The notes under the pieces are model-generated. The model was given only the letters and a program-made list of their open reading frames with translations. It made no database searches and had not been told where the DNA came from. A program made the position numbers and the translations under genes. This document shows, in pieces, positions 52,339 to 60,840 of a stretch of DNA of 64,000 nt. How positions within the stretch are numbered: position 1 is the stretch's first letter; every line of letters starts with the position of its first letter. The stretch is taken from positions 1,426,001 through 1,490,000 of the forward strand of contig CAWBXO010000004.1 of the NCBI GenBank assembly GCA_963792785.1, given 5' to 3'. This stretch comes from CAWIMX01 sp963792785 (lineage in GTDB: Bacteria; Acidobacteriota; Vicinamibacteria; Vicinamibacterales; CAVVIG01).

Positions 52339-53489
52339 AGCACCTCTCGATAGTACGCCTCGTAGATCGGCACAATCTTCGAATCGCAGAACTTGTCCGT
52401 CGCCCGCTTCCGTGAGGCGGCGGCGACGCGCGCGTGCAGCGCCGGGTCGGTCAGCAGGCGGATCCCGGCGTTCGCCATGCCGTCGAGGTCGTCGAGGTCG
52501 AACATGTAGCCGCTCACGCCGTCCTCAATCACCTCGGGGATGCCGCCCACGCGCGCGGCCACCACCGGCACCTCGCACGCCATCGCCTCGAGCCCGGCCA
52601 GGCCGAAGCTCTCGGACGAGGACGGCAGCAGGAAGAGATCCGCGGCCGACAGCAGCCGCTGCACCTGTTCCTGCTCGCCGAGAAACTCCACGTCCTTGCC
52701 GAGGCCGAGCGTGCGCGCCACGCGCTGCGTCTCGCGCAGGTCCGGGCCGTCGCCCACCATCAGCAGCTTCGACGGCACCTTCTCGTGGATGCGCTTGAAG
52801 ATCTCGACGACGGCGCCCGTCCGCTTCACCGGGCGGAAGTTCGACACGTGGATCACGATCTTCTGGCCGTCCGGCGCGAGCGCCGCCGTGAGCTTCGTCG
52901 CCTCCTGCCGCTTGTGGACGCCGCAGTCGAGGAAGTTCGGGATCACGCGGATCTCGCGCCGCACGCCGAGCTCCTCGATCGTCTCCTGCTTCAGGTTCTC
53001 GCTCACCGCCGTCACGCCGTCGGACTGCTCGATGCAGAACGCCACGGCCTTCGAGTACGACCGGTCGGCGCCCAGCAGCGTGATGTCCGTGCCGTGCAGC
53101 GTCGTGATCACCTTCGGCACCTCGCCGCCGTTCGACCCGGCCAGGATCTGCCGCGCCAGGTACGCGGCCGTCGCGTGCGGGATCGCGTAATGCGCGTGGA
53201 CGATGTCGAGTTGCTCCTCCCGGGAGACCTGGACGATCTTGTTCGCCAGCGTGAGGATGTACTGCGGCTCGCGGAACAGCGGGTACGACGGCGTCTCCAC
53301 TTTGTGGAACGTCATGCCCGGCTGGTAGTCGCCGAACCGGAACGGCGTGTCGGCGCTCAGGATGTGCACGCGGTGCCCGCGTTCGGCGAGGGCCTTGCCG
53401 AGCTCGGTGGCGATGATGCCGCTGCCGCCGATCGACGCGTAGCAGACGATCCCGACGTTCATCCGCCGGCCCGGGCTCTTCACACTCAT
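52323..53489 (-). CDS. bshA: N-acetyl-alpha-D-glucosaminyl L-malate synthase
   Basis: 388 aa GT4 enzyme that joins GlcNAc to malate, the first step of bacillithiol synthesis. Seen: MNVGIVCYASIGGSGIIATE, HAHYAIPHATAAYLARQIL, TLHGTDITLLGADRSYSKAV, HVSNFRPVKRTGAVVEIFKR, SSSESFGLAGLEAMACEVPV, all close to known BshA. The ATG overlaps the bshB1 stop (ATGA, 53486-53489); an internal ATG at 53462 would also give a sensible protein. The final GSSV and TAG are in the 22-bp repeat. Confidence 0.93.
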   Translation of the reverse strand: MSVKSPGRRMNVGIVCYASIGGSGIIATELGKALAERGHRVHILSADTPFRFGDYQPGMTFHKVETPSYPLFREPQYILTLANKIVQVSREEQLDIVHAHYAIPHATAAYLARQILAGSNGGEVPKVITTLHGTDITLLGADRSYSKAVAFCIEQSDGVTAVSENLKQETIEELGVRREIRVIPNFLDCGVHKRQEATKLTAALAPDGQKIVIHVSNFRPVKRTGAVVEIFKRIHEKVPSKLLMVGDGPDLRETQRVARTLGLGKDVEFLGEQEQVQRLLSAADLFLLPSSSESFGLAGLEAMACEVPVVAARVGGIPEVIEDGVSGYMFDLDDLDGMANAGIRLLTDPALHARVAAASRKRATDKFCDSKIVPIYEAYYREVLGSSV

Positions 53490-54193
53490 GGGGTCTTCAG
53501 CAGGCTGTCGCGCACGATCGGCTGCTTCACGATCACGCCCTCGGCCCAGGCCACGCCGGCCTGCGCGCCGAACTGCGCGTCGCGGCTCTCGATGAGCTGC
53601 CGGAACACCGGCGTGTTCAGCCGCGTCGCCGCCGCCTTCGGGTTGTCGCGGCGGAACTGGCTCGCGTGGCAGTCGAGCGCGCGGCGCTTCGTGTCGTAGT
53701 GATCCGACACGTCCACGATGAACGACGGGGCGGCCGCGTCGTTGATGAAGTAGTAGCAGATCCACTCGGGGCGCCAGGCCTCGGCTTCCGATCTGAACTG
53801 GCGCAGGCCGCTCTTGAAGATGGCCTCGGTGAGGAGCGCGCACGCGGCGACGTGATCCGGGTGCCGATCGTCCCAGTACGGGATCGCGATCGCGCGCGGG
53901 CGGTGCTTGCGGATGAAGCTGACGGCGTCGGACAGGTGGTTCTCGCTCCGGCCGATGCGGCCGTCGGGCCAGCGCAGGTTCTTGCGCCACGCCGCGCCGA
54001 GCACCTGGCGCGCGGCCTCGGCTTCCTCGAGCCGCTCCTCCACCGTGCCGTTCGTGCCCATCTCGCCCGCCGTGAGATCGCACAGGCCCACCGCGTGCCC
54101 CATCGCCGCGTGACGCGCCACCGTGCCGCCGAGCCCGATCTCGATGTCGTCGGGATGCGGACCGAAGACGAGCAGATCGATCGTTGAATTCAT
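53486..54193 (-). CDS. bshB1: Bacillithiol biosynthesis deacetylase
   Basis: 235 aa PIG-L-fold zinc deacetylase that converts GlcNAc-malate to GlcN-malate. Seen: LLVFGPHPDDIEIGLGGTVA, LTAGEMGTNGTVEERLEEAE, IAIPYWDDRHPDHVAACALL and C-terminal AGVAWAEGVIVKQPI, the BshB1-type pattern. Directly followed by bshA, so the window encodes the first two steps. bshC, which adds cysteine, is not here. Confidence 0.93.
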   Translation of the reverse strand: MNSTIDLLVFGPHPDDIEIGLGGTVARHAAMGHAVGLCDLTAGEMGTNGTVEERLEEAEAARQVLGAAWRKNLRWPDGRIGRSENHLSDAVSFIRKHRPRAIAIPYWDDRHPDHVAACALLTEAIFKSGLRQFRSEAEAWRPEWICYYFINDAAAPSFIVDVSDHYDTKRRALDCHASQFRRDNPKAAATRLNTPVFRQLIESRDAQFGAQAGVAWAEGVIVKQPIVRDSLLKTP

Positions 54194-54199
54194 GTAGAT

Positions 54200-54242
54200 G
54201 TTAGCCGTTAGCCGTTAGTTAGCCGTTAGCCGTTAGCCGTTA
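54200..54242 (-). repeat. GTTAGCC tandem array
   Basis: 7-bp units: GTTAGCC twice, a shortened GTTA, GTTAGCC three times and a final GTTA. It fills the gap between the FAD oxidase and bshB1. The TAA stop of the oxidase (54240-54242) is part of the last unit. Confidence 0.94.
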
Positions 54243-55463
54243 CCGATTGAAATCGAATGCCGCGTCCGGCGGCTCCAGCGCGTCCAGGCAGTACCGCGTG
54301 ATGATGCGGCTCGCCAGATACGCGCCCGTGATCCCGTGGCTCGAGTCGCCCCACGCGAACACGTGGAACGGGAAGTTCCGGTGCGGCCCGATGTACGGCA
54401 GGAAGTCCGCCGTGCGCGCGAACGGGACGCTCCAGCCGTACGCCGGCTGAATCCCCGACACATCCGGGTGCATCGTCGACATTTCGTACATGAGCTGGCC
54501 GGTGCGCTGCACGACCATCTTCGCCAGCAGGCGATCCGGCACGGCCGGCGCGTCGGCGCCGCACACGAGCAGGCGATCGCCGCCGACCCAGCGCAGCGTG
54601 TGCGGCGGCGCGGACGAATCGTGCAGCACGGCGCCGCCCTTGCCCACCGCCCGCCGCACCGGCGCCGGGATCCGATCGGTCTGCGCGAGGAACGCGTTGT
54701 GGAACCAGAAGTGGCGCCGCAGCGATCGATGCAGGCCCGGCGTCGGCTCGCCGGTGGCGACGACCACTTTCTTCGTGCGGATCCTGCCGCCGGCCGTGTA
54801 CACGTCGGCGATCTTGCGCGTGAAGGTGATGCGGCGCGCCGGCGAGTGCTCGAAGATCCGCGCGCCCTTCGCCTTCGCGGCGTGCGCGAAGCCGAGCGCG
54901 GCGCGGTACGGATCGATCGTCCCGCCCGCGCGCGTGCGCAGCCCGGCGACGGCGCGCTCGATGCCCGTCTCGGCGATCGCGGCCTTCGCGTTCAGCAGCG
55001 CGGCATCGAGGCCCGCCGCCTTGCGCGACTTGTATTCCTTCGCCAGCGCCGCCGCCTGCTCCGGCGTCAGCGCGGCGGTGAGCGTGAGGGCCGGTTCGTA
55101 GGCGCACTTGATGTTGAGACGCCGGAGCTGCACGGTCAGGTCCAGCGCGGCGCGGCGCCAGGCCTGGAACGCCCAGCGGGCGCGCTTCAGGCCCAGGGCC
55201 TTCTCGAGATCGTGGAAGCTGACGCCCGGATCGTCCGCGATCCAGCCCGTCGAGTGGGCGGTGCCGCCCAGCGCGAGGCGATCGGCTTCGAGGAGGATCA
55301 CGCGCTGCCCGGCCGCCGCCAGCGCCTGGGCCGCCGCGCAGCCGGTCAACCCGCCGCCGATGATGACGACGTCGGCCGGCTCGTTGCCCTTGTGCTTCGG
55401 GAAGCTCGGGACGCGGGCCTTCGGGACCCCGTCCATCCAGGGGGACTTTCCGTAGCGAGTCAT
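54240..55463 (-). CDS. DAO-family FAD-dependent oxidoreductase (Rieske-less)
   Basis: 407 aa. FAD motif ADVVIIGGGLTGCAAAQALA, substrate loop LALGGTAHSTGWIADDPGVS, and C-terminal GWSVPFARTADFLPYIGP plus VFAWGDSSHGITGAYLASRI, typical of glycine/sarcosine-oxidase-like enzymes annotated as DAO. Oxidises an amino group with O2 or a quinone; the substrate is unknown. The ATG follows the mini-palindrome downstream of ada, and the stop is array-derived. Confidence 0.87.
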   Translation of the reverse strand: MTRYGKSPWMDGVPKARVPSFPKHKGNEPADVVIIGGGLTGCAAAQALAAAGQRVILLEADRLALGGTAHSTGWIADDPGVSFHDLEKALGLKRARWAFQAWRRAALDLTVQLRRLNIKCAYEPALTLTAALTPEQAAALAKEYKSRKAAGLDAALLNAKAAIAETGIERAVAGLRTRAGGTIDPYRAALGFAHAAKAKGARIFEHSPARRITFTRKIADVYTAGGRIRTKKVVVATGEPTPGLHRSLRRHFWFHNAFLAQTDRIPAPVRRAVGKGGAVLHDSSAPPHTLRWVGGDRLLVCGADAPAVPDRLLAKMVVQRTGQLMYEMSTMHPDVSGIQPAYGWSVPFARTADFLPYIGPHRNFPFHVFAWGDSSHGITGAYLASRIITRYCLDALEPPDAAFDFNR

Positions 55464-55474
55464 TCCCCAATTGT

Positions 55475-55492
55475 AGTGCGAGCCTTCAGGCC
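55475..55492 (-). repeat. GCGGGCCTGAAGGCTCGC mini-palindrome
   Basis: Second copy of the 29140-29157 element on the minus strand, followed by ACTACAATTG. Its TGA is the stop codon of ada. Confidence 0.8.
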
Positions 55493-56472
55493 CGCCGTTC
55501 GCCCGCGAGCAAGGCGGCCTTCCGCTTCGCGCCCCAGCGATATCCGCCTGCGCCCCCCGCCCCGGGCACGACGCGATGACACGGGATGACGACCGCCACC
55601 GGATTGGCCGCGCAGGCCCGTGCAACCGCGCGCACGGCCCTCGGGCGGCCGATCCCCTTCGCGATCGCGGCATACGTGCGCGTCTCGCCCCTCGGGATCT
55701 CGCGCAGCGCGTCCCACACCATGCGCTGAAACGCCGTGGCCTGGATGTCGAGCGGCAGATCGAGGTGCGGGCGCCGGCCGTTCAGGTGCGCGAGGATCTG
55801 CTTCGTCCACTTGCCCACGCCGCGCGCGTCTTCTTTGATCGCCGCCTTCGGGAACTCGCGCGCGAGCTCGCGGACGAGCGCGTCCTTCGACGCGCCCATC
55901 GCGATCCGGCACACGCCGAGCGGCGTCGCGGCGACCAGAATGAAATCCACCGGCGACGGCTCGATCGCGTAGCGGATCCGCTGCCCCTCCGCACCTTTCT
56001 TGTAGGCGGTCGGCGTCATGCCGAGCTTTTCGCGGGCGCCGGCGTAGAACCGGCTGCTCGATCCGAACCCCGCGTCCACGACGGCCGTCGTGACGTCGCC
56101 ACCCGCGCGCAGCCGCCCGCGCACCTTCTCGAGCCGCCGCGCCTCGGCGAACTCACGCGGCGACACGCCGACGATGCGCGTGAAGTTGCGCTGGAGGTGG
56201 GAGGGGCTGCCGCCGATGCGCGCGGCCAGCGCGGCGAGCGACGGGTGGCCGTCGACGTTCGCGAGGTAGACGCACGCGCGCCGCACTTTGTCGATCCAGG
56301 GATCGGCGGGCGCGGCCGCGTCGCGCGGCTTGCAGCGTTTGCACGCGCGGTAGCCGGCGCGCTCGGCCTCGGCGGGCGTGTCGAAGTGGACGACATTCTC
56401 CGGCCGCGGCTTGCGGCTGGGGCAGGACGGCCGGCAGTAGATGCCGGTGGTGCGGACGCCGTACAGATTCAT
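55486..56472 (-). CDS. ada: Ada: methylphosphotriester sensor, AraC-type regulator and O6-methylguanine-DNA methyltransferase
   Basis: 328 aa. N-terminal zinc domain with the acceptor cysteine in GIYCRPSCPSRKPRPENV and GYRACKRCKP; AraC-type helix-turn-helix about residues 75-165 (LAALAARIGGSPSHLQRNF); C-terminal methyltransferase with active-site VVIPCHRVVPGAGG. Repairs methylated DNA and activates adaptive-response genes. The ATG at 56472 (MNLYGVRTTGIYCRP) looks right; an ATG at 56508 adds 12 low-complexity residues. The stop lies in the mini-palindrome. Confidence 0.92.
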   Translation of the reverse strand: MNLYGVRTTGIYCRPSCPSRKPRPENVVHFDTPAEAERAGYRACKRCKPRDAAAPADPWIDKVRRACVYLANVDGHPSLAALAARIGGSPSHLQRNFTRIVGVSPREFAEARRLEKVRGRLRAGGDVTTAVVDAGFGSSSRFYAGAREKLGMTPTAYKKGAEGQRIRYAIEPSPVDFILVAATPLGVCRIAMGASKDALVRELAREFPKAAIKEDARGVGKWTKQILAHLNGRRPHLDLPLDIQATAFQRMVWDALREIPRGETRTYAAIAKGIGRPRAVRAVARACAANPVAVVIPCHRVVPGAGGAGGYRWGAKRKAALLAGERRA

Positions 56473-56637
56473 GTCCCTAGGATGCCGTGCGCGAGCGGGT
56501 GGCGCCATCCGGCTCTTGCGGCCGAATTCGCTCCACCGCGGGAAACTTCGCAGTCCGCTGAAAATTCCCCGGGGCGTTCCTCAGTACCCACGCGGATATT
56601 CAGGATTTGCCACTCATGAACGGCACAGCTCTTGCGA

Positions 56638-56692
56638 AACGAGGTCCGTCGCAGGCTACTGAACGTCCGCGCCGGCCCTGCGACACCTCGTT
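56638..56692 (+). promoter_or_regulatory. 5'-leader hairpin of the copper-monooxygenase gene
   Basis: AACGAGGT-CC-GTCGCAGG (56638-56655) pairs with CCTGCGACACCTCGTT (56677-56692): 16 bp with a 2-nt bulge and a 21-nt loop. It ends 9 nt before the AAGGAG Shine-Dalgarno (56702-56707). No U-run follows, so it is not a simple terminator; a translational or protein-binding control site is possible. Confidence 0.5.
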
Positions 56693-56716
56693 ACAACTAT
56701 CTAAGGAGTGCGAGCA

Positions 56717-58174
56717 ATGCGAAGGACGGGCACGACGACGAAGGCCACCTGGATCGGTGGAGCGCTCGTCCTCACGCTCGCTGCGGCCGGCGCGCCGGCC
56801 CTGAGGGCGCAGGAGGGCGCCGCCGCCGAGCCGACCTACACCAGGGACATCGCGCCGATCCTGCAGCGGAGCTGCGAGATCTGCCACCGCCGGGGCGGCG
56901 CCGCGCCCATGTCGCTCTCGACCTACGAGGACGTGCGGCCCTGGGCCCGCGCCATCGCCAGCAAGACCTCCCTCGGCCCGCGCGCCGGCGTGATGCCGCC
57001 GTGGTATCTCGAGAAGAACATCGGCATCCAGCACTTCAAGAACGACCCGTCGCTCACCGACGACGAGATCGCCCGGATCGGCGCCTGGGCCGCCAACGGC
57101 GCGCCGCGCGGCAACCCGGCCGACATGCCGCCGCCGCTCCAGTGGGACGACACGAAGTGGGCGATCGGCACGCCCGATCTCATCGTCGACACCACCGACG
57201 TCGTCGTGAAGGCGAACTCGCCCGACTGGTGGGGCGAGATCCCGAGCGTGCCGACCGGCCTCACCGCGGATCGGTACGTCGTGGCCCTCGAGGTGAAGGA
57301 AGTCAACGACGTTCCGGCGGAAGGCGACGGCCGCGAGACCGTGGGCGGGCGCTTCGTGTTCCACCACCTGATCTGGAGCACGAAGGTGCTCAAGAGCGGC
57401 AGCGACGCGTTCAGCTCCGCCGACGCCGCCGACGCCACGTCGTGGCCGGTGCACGAGGTCGGCCGCGAGGCGGACTTCTTCGATCTCAACTCGGCGCGGC
57501 TGCTCAAGGCCGGCTCCTATATCGTGTCCGACTCGGCCCACATGCACTCGAACGGCCGCGACACGACGGCGCACCTGCGGATCGGCTTCAAGTTCGCGCC
57601 GGTGGGCTTCAAGCCGGCGTACAAGCGCTCGCCGGTGGCGCTCGGCAACGGCGTGGACATCGACATCGCGCCGAACGAGCAGAACCAGGAGCTCCACGCC
57701 TACGCCGTGCTCTACGAGAACACGAAGATCCTCTCGTTCGAGCCGCACCTGCACGCGCCCGGCACGCGCATGTGCCTCGAGGCCATCTGGGGCTACACCA
57801 TCCAGACGCTCAGCTGCGTGGGCTACGACCACAACTGGGTCCGCGGCTACAACTACGCGGACGACGCCGCCCCGCTCCTGCCGAAGGGGACCATCCTCCA
57901 CATCATCGGCTACATGGACAACACCAAGGGCAACAAGAACGTGCCCGACCCGCGGAACTGGTCCGGTTCGGGCAACCGCTCGATCACGAACATGTTCATC
58001 GACCTGGGCAACCGCGTCTCGCTCACCGACGAGCAGTTCCAGGCGGAGATGGCCGCGCGGCGCAAGGCGCTCGGCGTGACGAGGAACACCGTCGTGATCG
58101 GCTGCCCGCTCTGCAACATCGAGCCGACGCCGGGTTCCGAACCCGCGCCGGCGACGTCGGGAGGCGGCCAGTGA
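56717..58174 (+). CDS. Exported heme-motif / PHM-like type II copper monooxygenase fusion
   Basis: 485 aa. ATG 56717 is chosen because AAGGAG lies 9 nt upstream. Signal peptide to about residue 32, then a cytochrome-c-like segment (RDIAPILQRSCEICHRRGG, CxxCH). About residues 160-470 resemble ascorbate-dependent copper type II monooxygenases: FHHLIWST, AHMHSNGRDTTAHLR and EPHLHAPGTRMCLEAIWGYT give HH, HxH and HxH...M ligand sets. Function uncertain; known relatives hydroxylate peptides or amines, and the heme may feed electrons. Its stop overlaps the next start. Confidence 0.78.
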   Translation: MRRTGTTTKATWIGGALVLTLAAAGAPALRAQEGAAAEPTYTRDIAPILQRSCEICHRRGGAAPMSLSTYEDVRPWARAIASKTSLGPRAGVMPPWYLEKNIGIQHFKNDPSLTDDEIARIGAWAANGAPRGNPADMPPPLQWDDTKWAIGTPDLIVDTTDVVVKANSPDWWGEIPSVPTGLTADRYVVALEVKEVNDVPAEGDGRETVGGRFVFHHLIWSTKVLKSGSDAFSSADAADATSWPVHEVGREADFFDLNSARLLKAGSYIVSDSAHMHSNGRDTTAHLRIGFKFAPVGFKPAYKRSPVALGNGVDIDIAPNEQNQELHAYAVLYENTKILSFEPHLHAPGTRMCLEAIWGYTIQTLSCVGYDHNWVRGYNYADDAAPLLPKGTILHIIGYMDNTKGNKNVPDPRNWSGSGNRSITNMFIDLGNRVSLTDEQFQAEMAARRKALGVTRNTVVIGCPLCNIEPTPGSEPAPATSGGGQ

Positions 58175-59165
58175 ACGCGCGCACTCGTGTGGCGGCGTGC
58201 GCCGCGCTCTGCGCGGCGCTGGTGGCGATGGGCGGCGGCCGTTCCGCCGCGCAGTCGCTCTCCTACTCGAAGGGCCAGGTCGTGTTCCCGGCGTACGAAG
58301 GCTGGGAGGAGCACGCCGACGGCTCGCGGTGGTTCGTGTTCGGCTACATGAACCGGAACTGGGAGGAAGAAATCGACGTCCCGGTCGGGCCGGACAACGG
58401 CTTCAGCATCGGCGCGGCCGACCTCGGCCAGCCCACGCACTTCCTGCCGCGTCGCAACCGCGTCATGTTCCGCGTGCCCGTGCCGCCCGACTTCAAAGAC
58501 AGCGACGAGCTCGTGTGGACGCTGACGACGCACGGCCAGACGGAGAAGGCCTACGCGACGCTCAAGGTCGACTACAAGATGGACGACATGATCATCGCGT
58601 CGGAAACCGGCGCGCTCGGCGCCGGGTCCAGCAGCCCCGAAGTGCGGGCGAACAAGGCCCCGACGGTGAAGATCAAGGGACCGGCGGCCTTCACCGCGAA
58701 GGTCGGCGAGCCGGTGGCGCTCACCGCGGTCGTCGGCGACGACGGCATTCCGAAGCGGCGCGGGGCCGGTCTGGCCGGGGCCGCCGTGGAGGGCGAAGGG
58801 TCGGCAACGCAAGCCGCCCCCGCGGCGCGTCCGGACGCGCCGCCAGCCCGCGCGTGAATCGCGCGCTGCTGCCGCCCGTGCGCATCACCGTCGGCAAGAA
58901 CATCGGCCTGCACCTGGCGTGGTTCGTCTACCGCGGAGCCGGGGCGGTCACGTTCGACCCCGAGCAGGCCATGGTGTGGGAAGACACGCGCGCGGGGGCG
59001 AACTCGCCCTGGGCGCCGGTGTGGAGCCCGCCCGATCTGCCGGCCGACGGCCGGGTCACCGTGCACGCCACGTTCGCCGAGCCGGGCGTCTACCTGCTCC
59101 ATGCGCGCGCCGACGACGGCGCGCTGACCACCGATGACGAGGTGACCGTCACCGTCAGCCGCTAG
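58171..59165 (+). pseudogene. Exported Ig-like-domain partner protein, apparent frameshift
   Basis: GTG start overlaps the monooxygenase stop. Signal peptide (AACAALCAALVAMGGGRSAA). The first frame runs to VALTAVVGDDGIPKRRGAG and then loses resemblance, stopping at 58857. The frame one base back continues RITVGKNIGLHLAWFVYRG and TFDPEQAMVWEDTRAG to EVTVTVSR at 59165. A single Ig-like/PKD-like domain (DDGxP ... W..YRG ... TDDEVTVTV) spans both, so one base is probably missing near 58780-58800. The alternative, two coupled genes with GTGA at 58854-58857, fits the overlap but not the domain. Confidence 0.68.
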
Positions 59166-59182
59166 CTCGTCCGACGCCGCCG

Positions 59183-59223
59183 GATCCTCACGAGATGAAC
59201 CATAATCAGGTCTCGTGAGGATC
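59183..59223 (+). promoter_or_regulatory. Perfect 13-bp inverted repeat enclosing a -10-like box
   Basis: GATCCTCACGAGA (59183-59195) and TCTCGTGAGGATC (59211-59223), loop of 15 nt containing CATAAT (5 of 6 matches to a -10). Without a T-run it is more likely an operator or 5'-leader stem for the kinase gene than a terminator. Confidence 0.55.
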
Positions 59224-59306
59224 TCCTGAGCGACGCAGCCCGCGCGATAAGCGACGAGCCGCGCCCGGCATACCCCCGAACCGGCTGGCGGCCGTACGCC
59301 ACCGCC

Positions 59307-60785
59307 GTGGGCTTCGTGGGCGCCGGGATCCTGCTCATGCGCGTCGCCTGGCCGGTGTTCGCCGGCACGCCGCTCCTCCCGCTCTTCGGCGCCATCGTCG
59401 CCGCGACGCAGTGGGGCAACCGCCGGGCCGGGATCCTCGCGATCGCCCTGGGCGCCGGCGCCGAGTGGCTGTTCATCCCGCCCTTCGGTCCGCAGCTCTG
59501 GACGCCGCGAGTGCTCATCGTCTTCGTGGGCGTCGGGCTGCTCGCCACGTTCATCGTGGACGGGCGCAACCGCGCGCGCGCCGAGCTGCTCGCGAGCCTC
59601 GACGCGCGGCGCCGCGCCGAACAGGAGCTGCGCGCGAAGGAAGAGCACCTGCGGCGCGCGCAGAAGACCGAGGCGGTGGCGCGCCTGGTCGCCGGCGTCG
59701 CGCACAACTTCAACAACCTGCTGACCGTGACCATGGGGTACGCCGAGCTCCTCATCGAGCGCAACGGCGGACGCGAGCCCGATCACGGCGACCTCCAGAT
59801 GATCCACGAGGCCGCGGAGCGGGGCGCCTCGCTCACGCGTCAGCTCCTCGCGTTCGGACGGACGCGGCAGGCCGCCGTCGAGCGGATCGACACGACGGCC
59901 GCGATCAAGGGCTTCGGCGACCTGCTGGCGCGCGTCGTCCGCGAGGACACGCGGCTCGAGATCGCCGTGGCGCCCGAGCCGGCCTTCGTCGAGATCGAAC
60001 CGGACGACCTGCAGCAGGTCGTCCTCAACCTGGTCCTCAACGCGCGGGATGCGCTGCCCGGGGGCGGCACGATTCGGGTGGAGACCGCGACGGAGCGCAT
60101 CGACGCGCCCGGCTCCGCGCACGGGCAGTCGATCGTGCCCGGCGCCTACGTGCGCCTGCAAGTGCAGGACAACGGCTCGGGCATGACGCCGGAGGCGCAG
60201 GCGCATCTCTTCGAGCCCTTCTTCACCACCAAGAGCGTCGGCGAAGGCACCGGCCTCGGGCTCGCGTTCGTCTTCGGCATCGCCCGGCAGCGCCGGGGCT
60301 TCGTAACCGTCGAGACCGCGGCGGCGAACGGCACGACCGTCGCCGTGCACCTTCCGCTCGCCGGCCCGGAGCGCGCCGCGAAGAGCCCCGCGCCGGCGGC
60401 GGTCGCGGCGGCGCCCCACCGCCGCGGCGCGACCGTCCTGCTCGTGGAGGACGAGGACTCCGTCCGGAGCGTGACGTCGGGCATCCTGAGCCGGGCCGGC
60501 TACCGCGTGCTCGCCGCGGCCACGCCCGGCGAGGCCTCGGGCATCTTCGACGAGCACGGCGCCGAGATCGACCTGCTCGTCACCGACGTCGTGATGCCGG
60601 AGATGCACGGACCCGCGTTGGCCCAGCAGTTCATCGCGCGCCGTCCCGACCTGCGCGTGTTGTTCGTGTCCGGCTACAGCGACTCGCCGCCGCTGGCCGC
60701 GATGGCGCCGGGGCGTTCCGCGTTCCTGGCCAAGCCCTTCGCCGCGCCGGGCCTCGTGCGCGCCGCCGACGACCTCCTGAACTAG
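59307..60785 (+). CDS. Hybrid histidine kinase with receiver domain
   Basis: 492 aa from GTG. Two to three N-terminal membrane helices without a sensor domain (FVGAGILLMRVAWPVFAG; GILAIALGAGAEWLFIPP), a coiled coil, H-box VARLVAGVAHNFNNLLTVTM with phospho-His, N-box VVLNLVLNARDALPGGGTI, G-boxes VQDNGSGMTPE and GEGTGLGLAFVFGIARQ, then a CheY-like receiver with Asp in LVTDVVMPEMHGPA. The frame is open upstream to 59199 with membrane-like sequence but only CTG/ATA codons, so the true start may be a CTG at 59226. No partner regulator adjacent. Confidence 0.88.
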   Translation: MGFVGAGILLMRVAWPVFAGTPLLPLFGAIVAATQWGNRRAGILAIALGAGAEWLFIPPFGPQLWTPRVLIVFVGVGLLATFIVDGRNRARAELLASLDARRRAEQELRAKEEHLRRAQKTEAVARLVAGVAHNFNNLLTVTMGYAELLIERNGGREPDHGDLQMIHEAAERGASLTRQLLAFGRTRQAAVERIDTTAAIKGFGDLLARVVREDTRLEIAVAPEPAFVEIEPDDLQQVVLNLVLNARDALPGGGTIRVETATERIDAPGSAHGQSIVPGAYVRLQVQDNGSGMTPEAQAHLFEPFFTTKSVGEGTGLGLAFVFGIARQRRGFVTVETAAANGTTVAVHLPLAGPERAAKSPAPAAVAAAPHRRGATVLLVEDEDSVRSVTSGILSRAGYRVLAAATPGEASGIFDEHGAEIDLLVTDVVMPEMHGPALAQQFIARRPDLRVLFVSGYSDSPPLAAMAPGRSAFLAKPFAAPGLVRAADDLLN

Positions 60786-60840
60786 CCGGACCGTACTCGC
60801 TGAAGTACTACCGATTCGACGAGCCGGATTTCGATACCTG

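Noticed and set aside
58854..59165. Separate small gene starting at GTG 58854
   Set aside because: Kept only as an alternative, because one Ig-like domain spans both frames.
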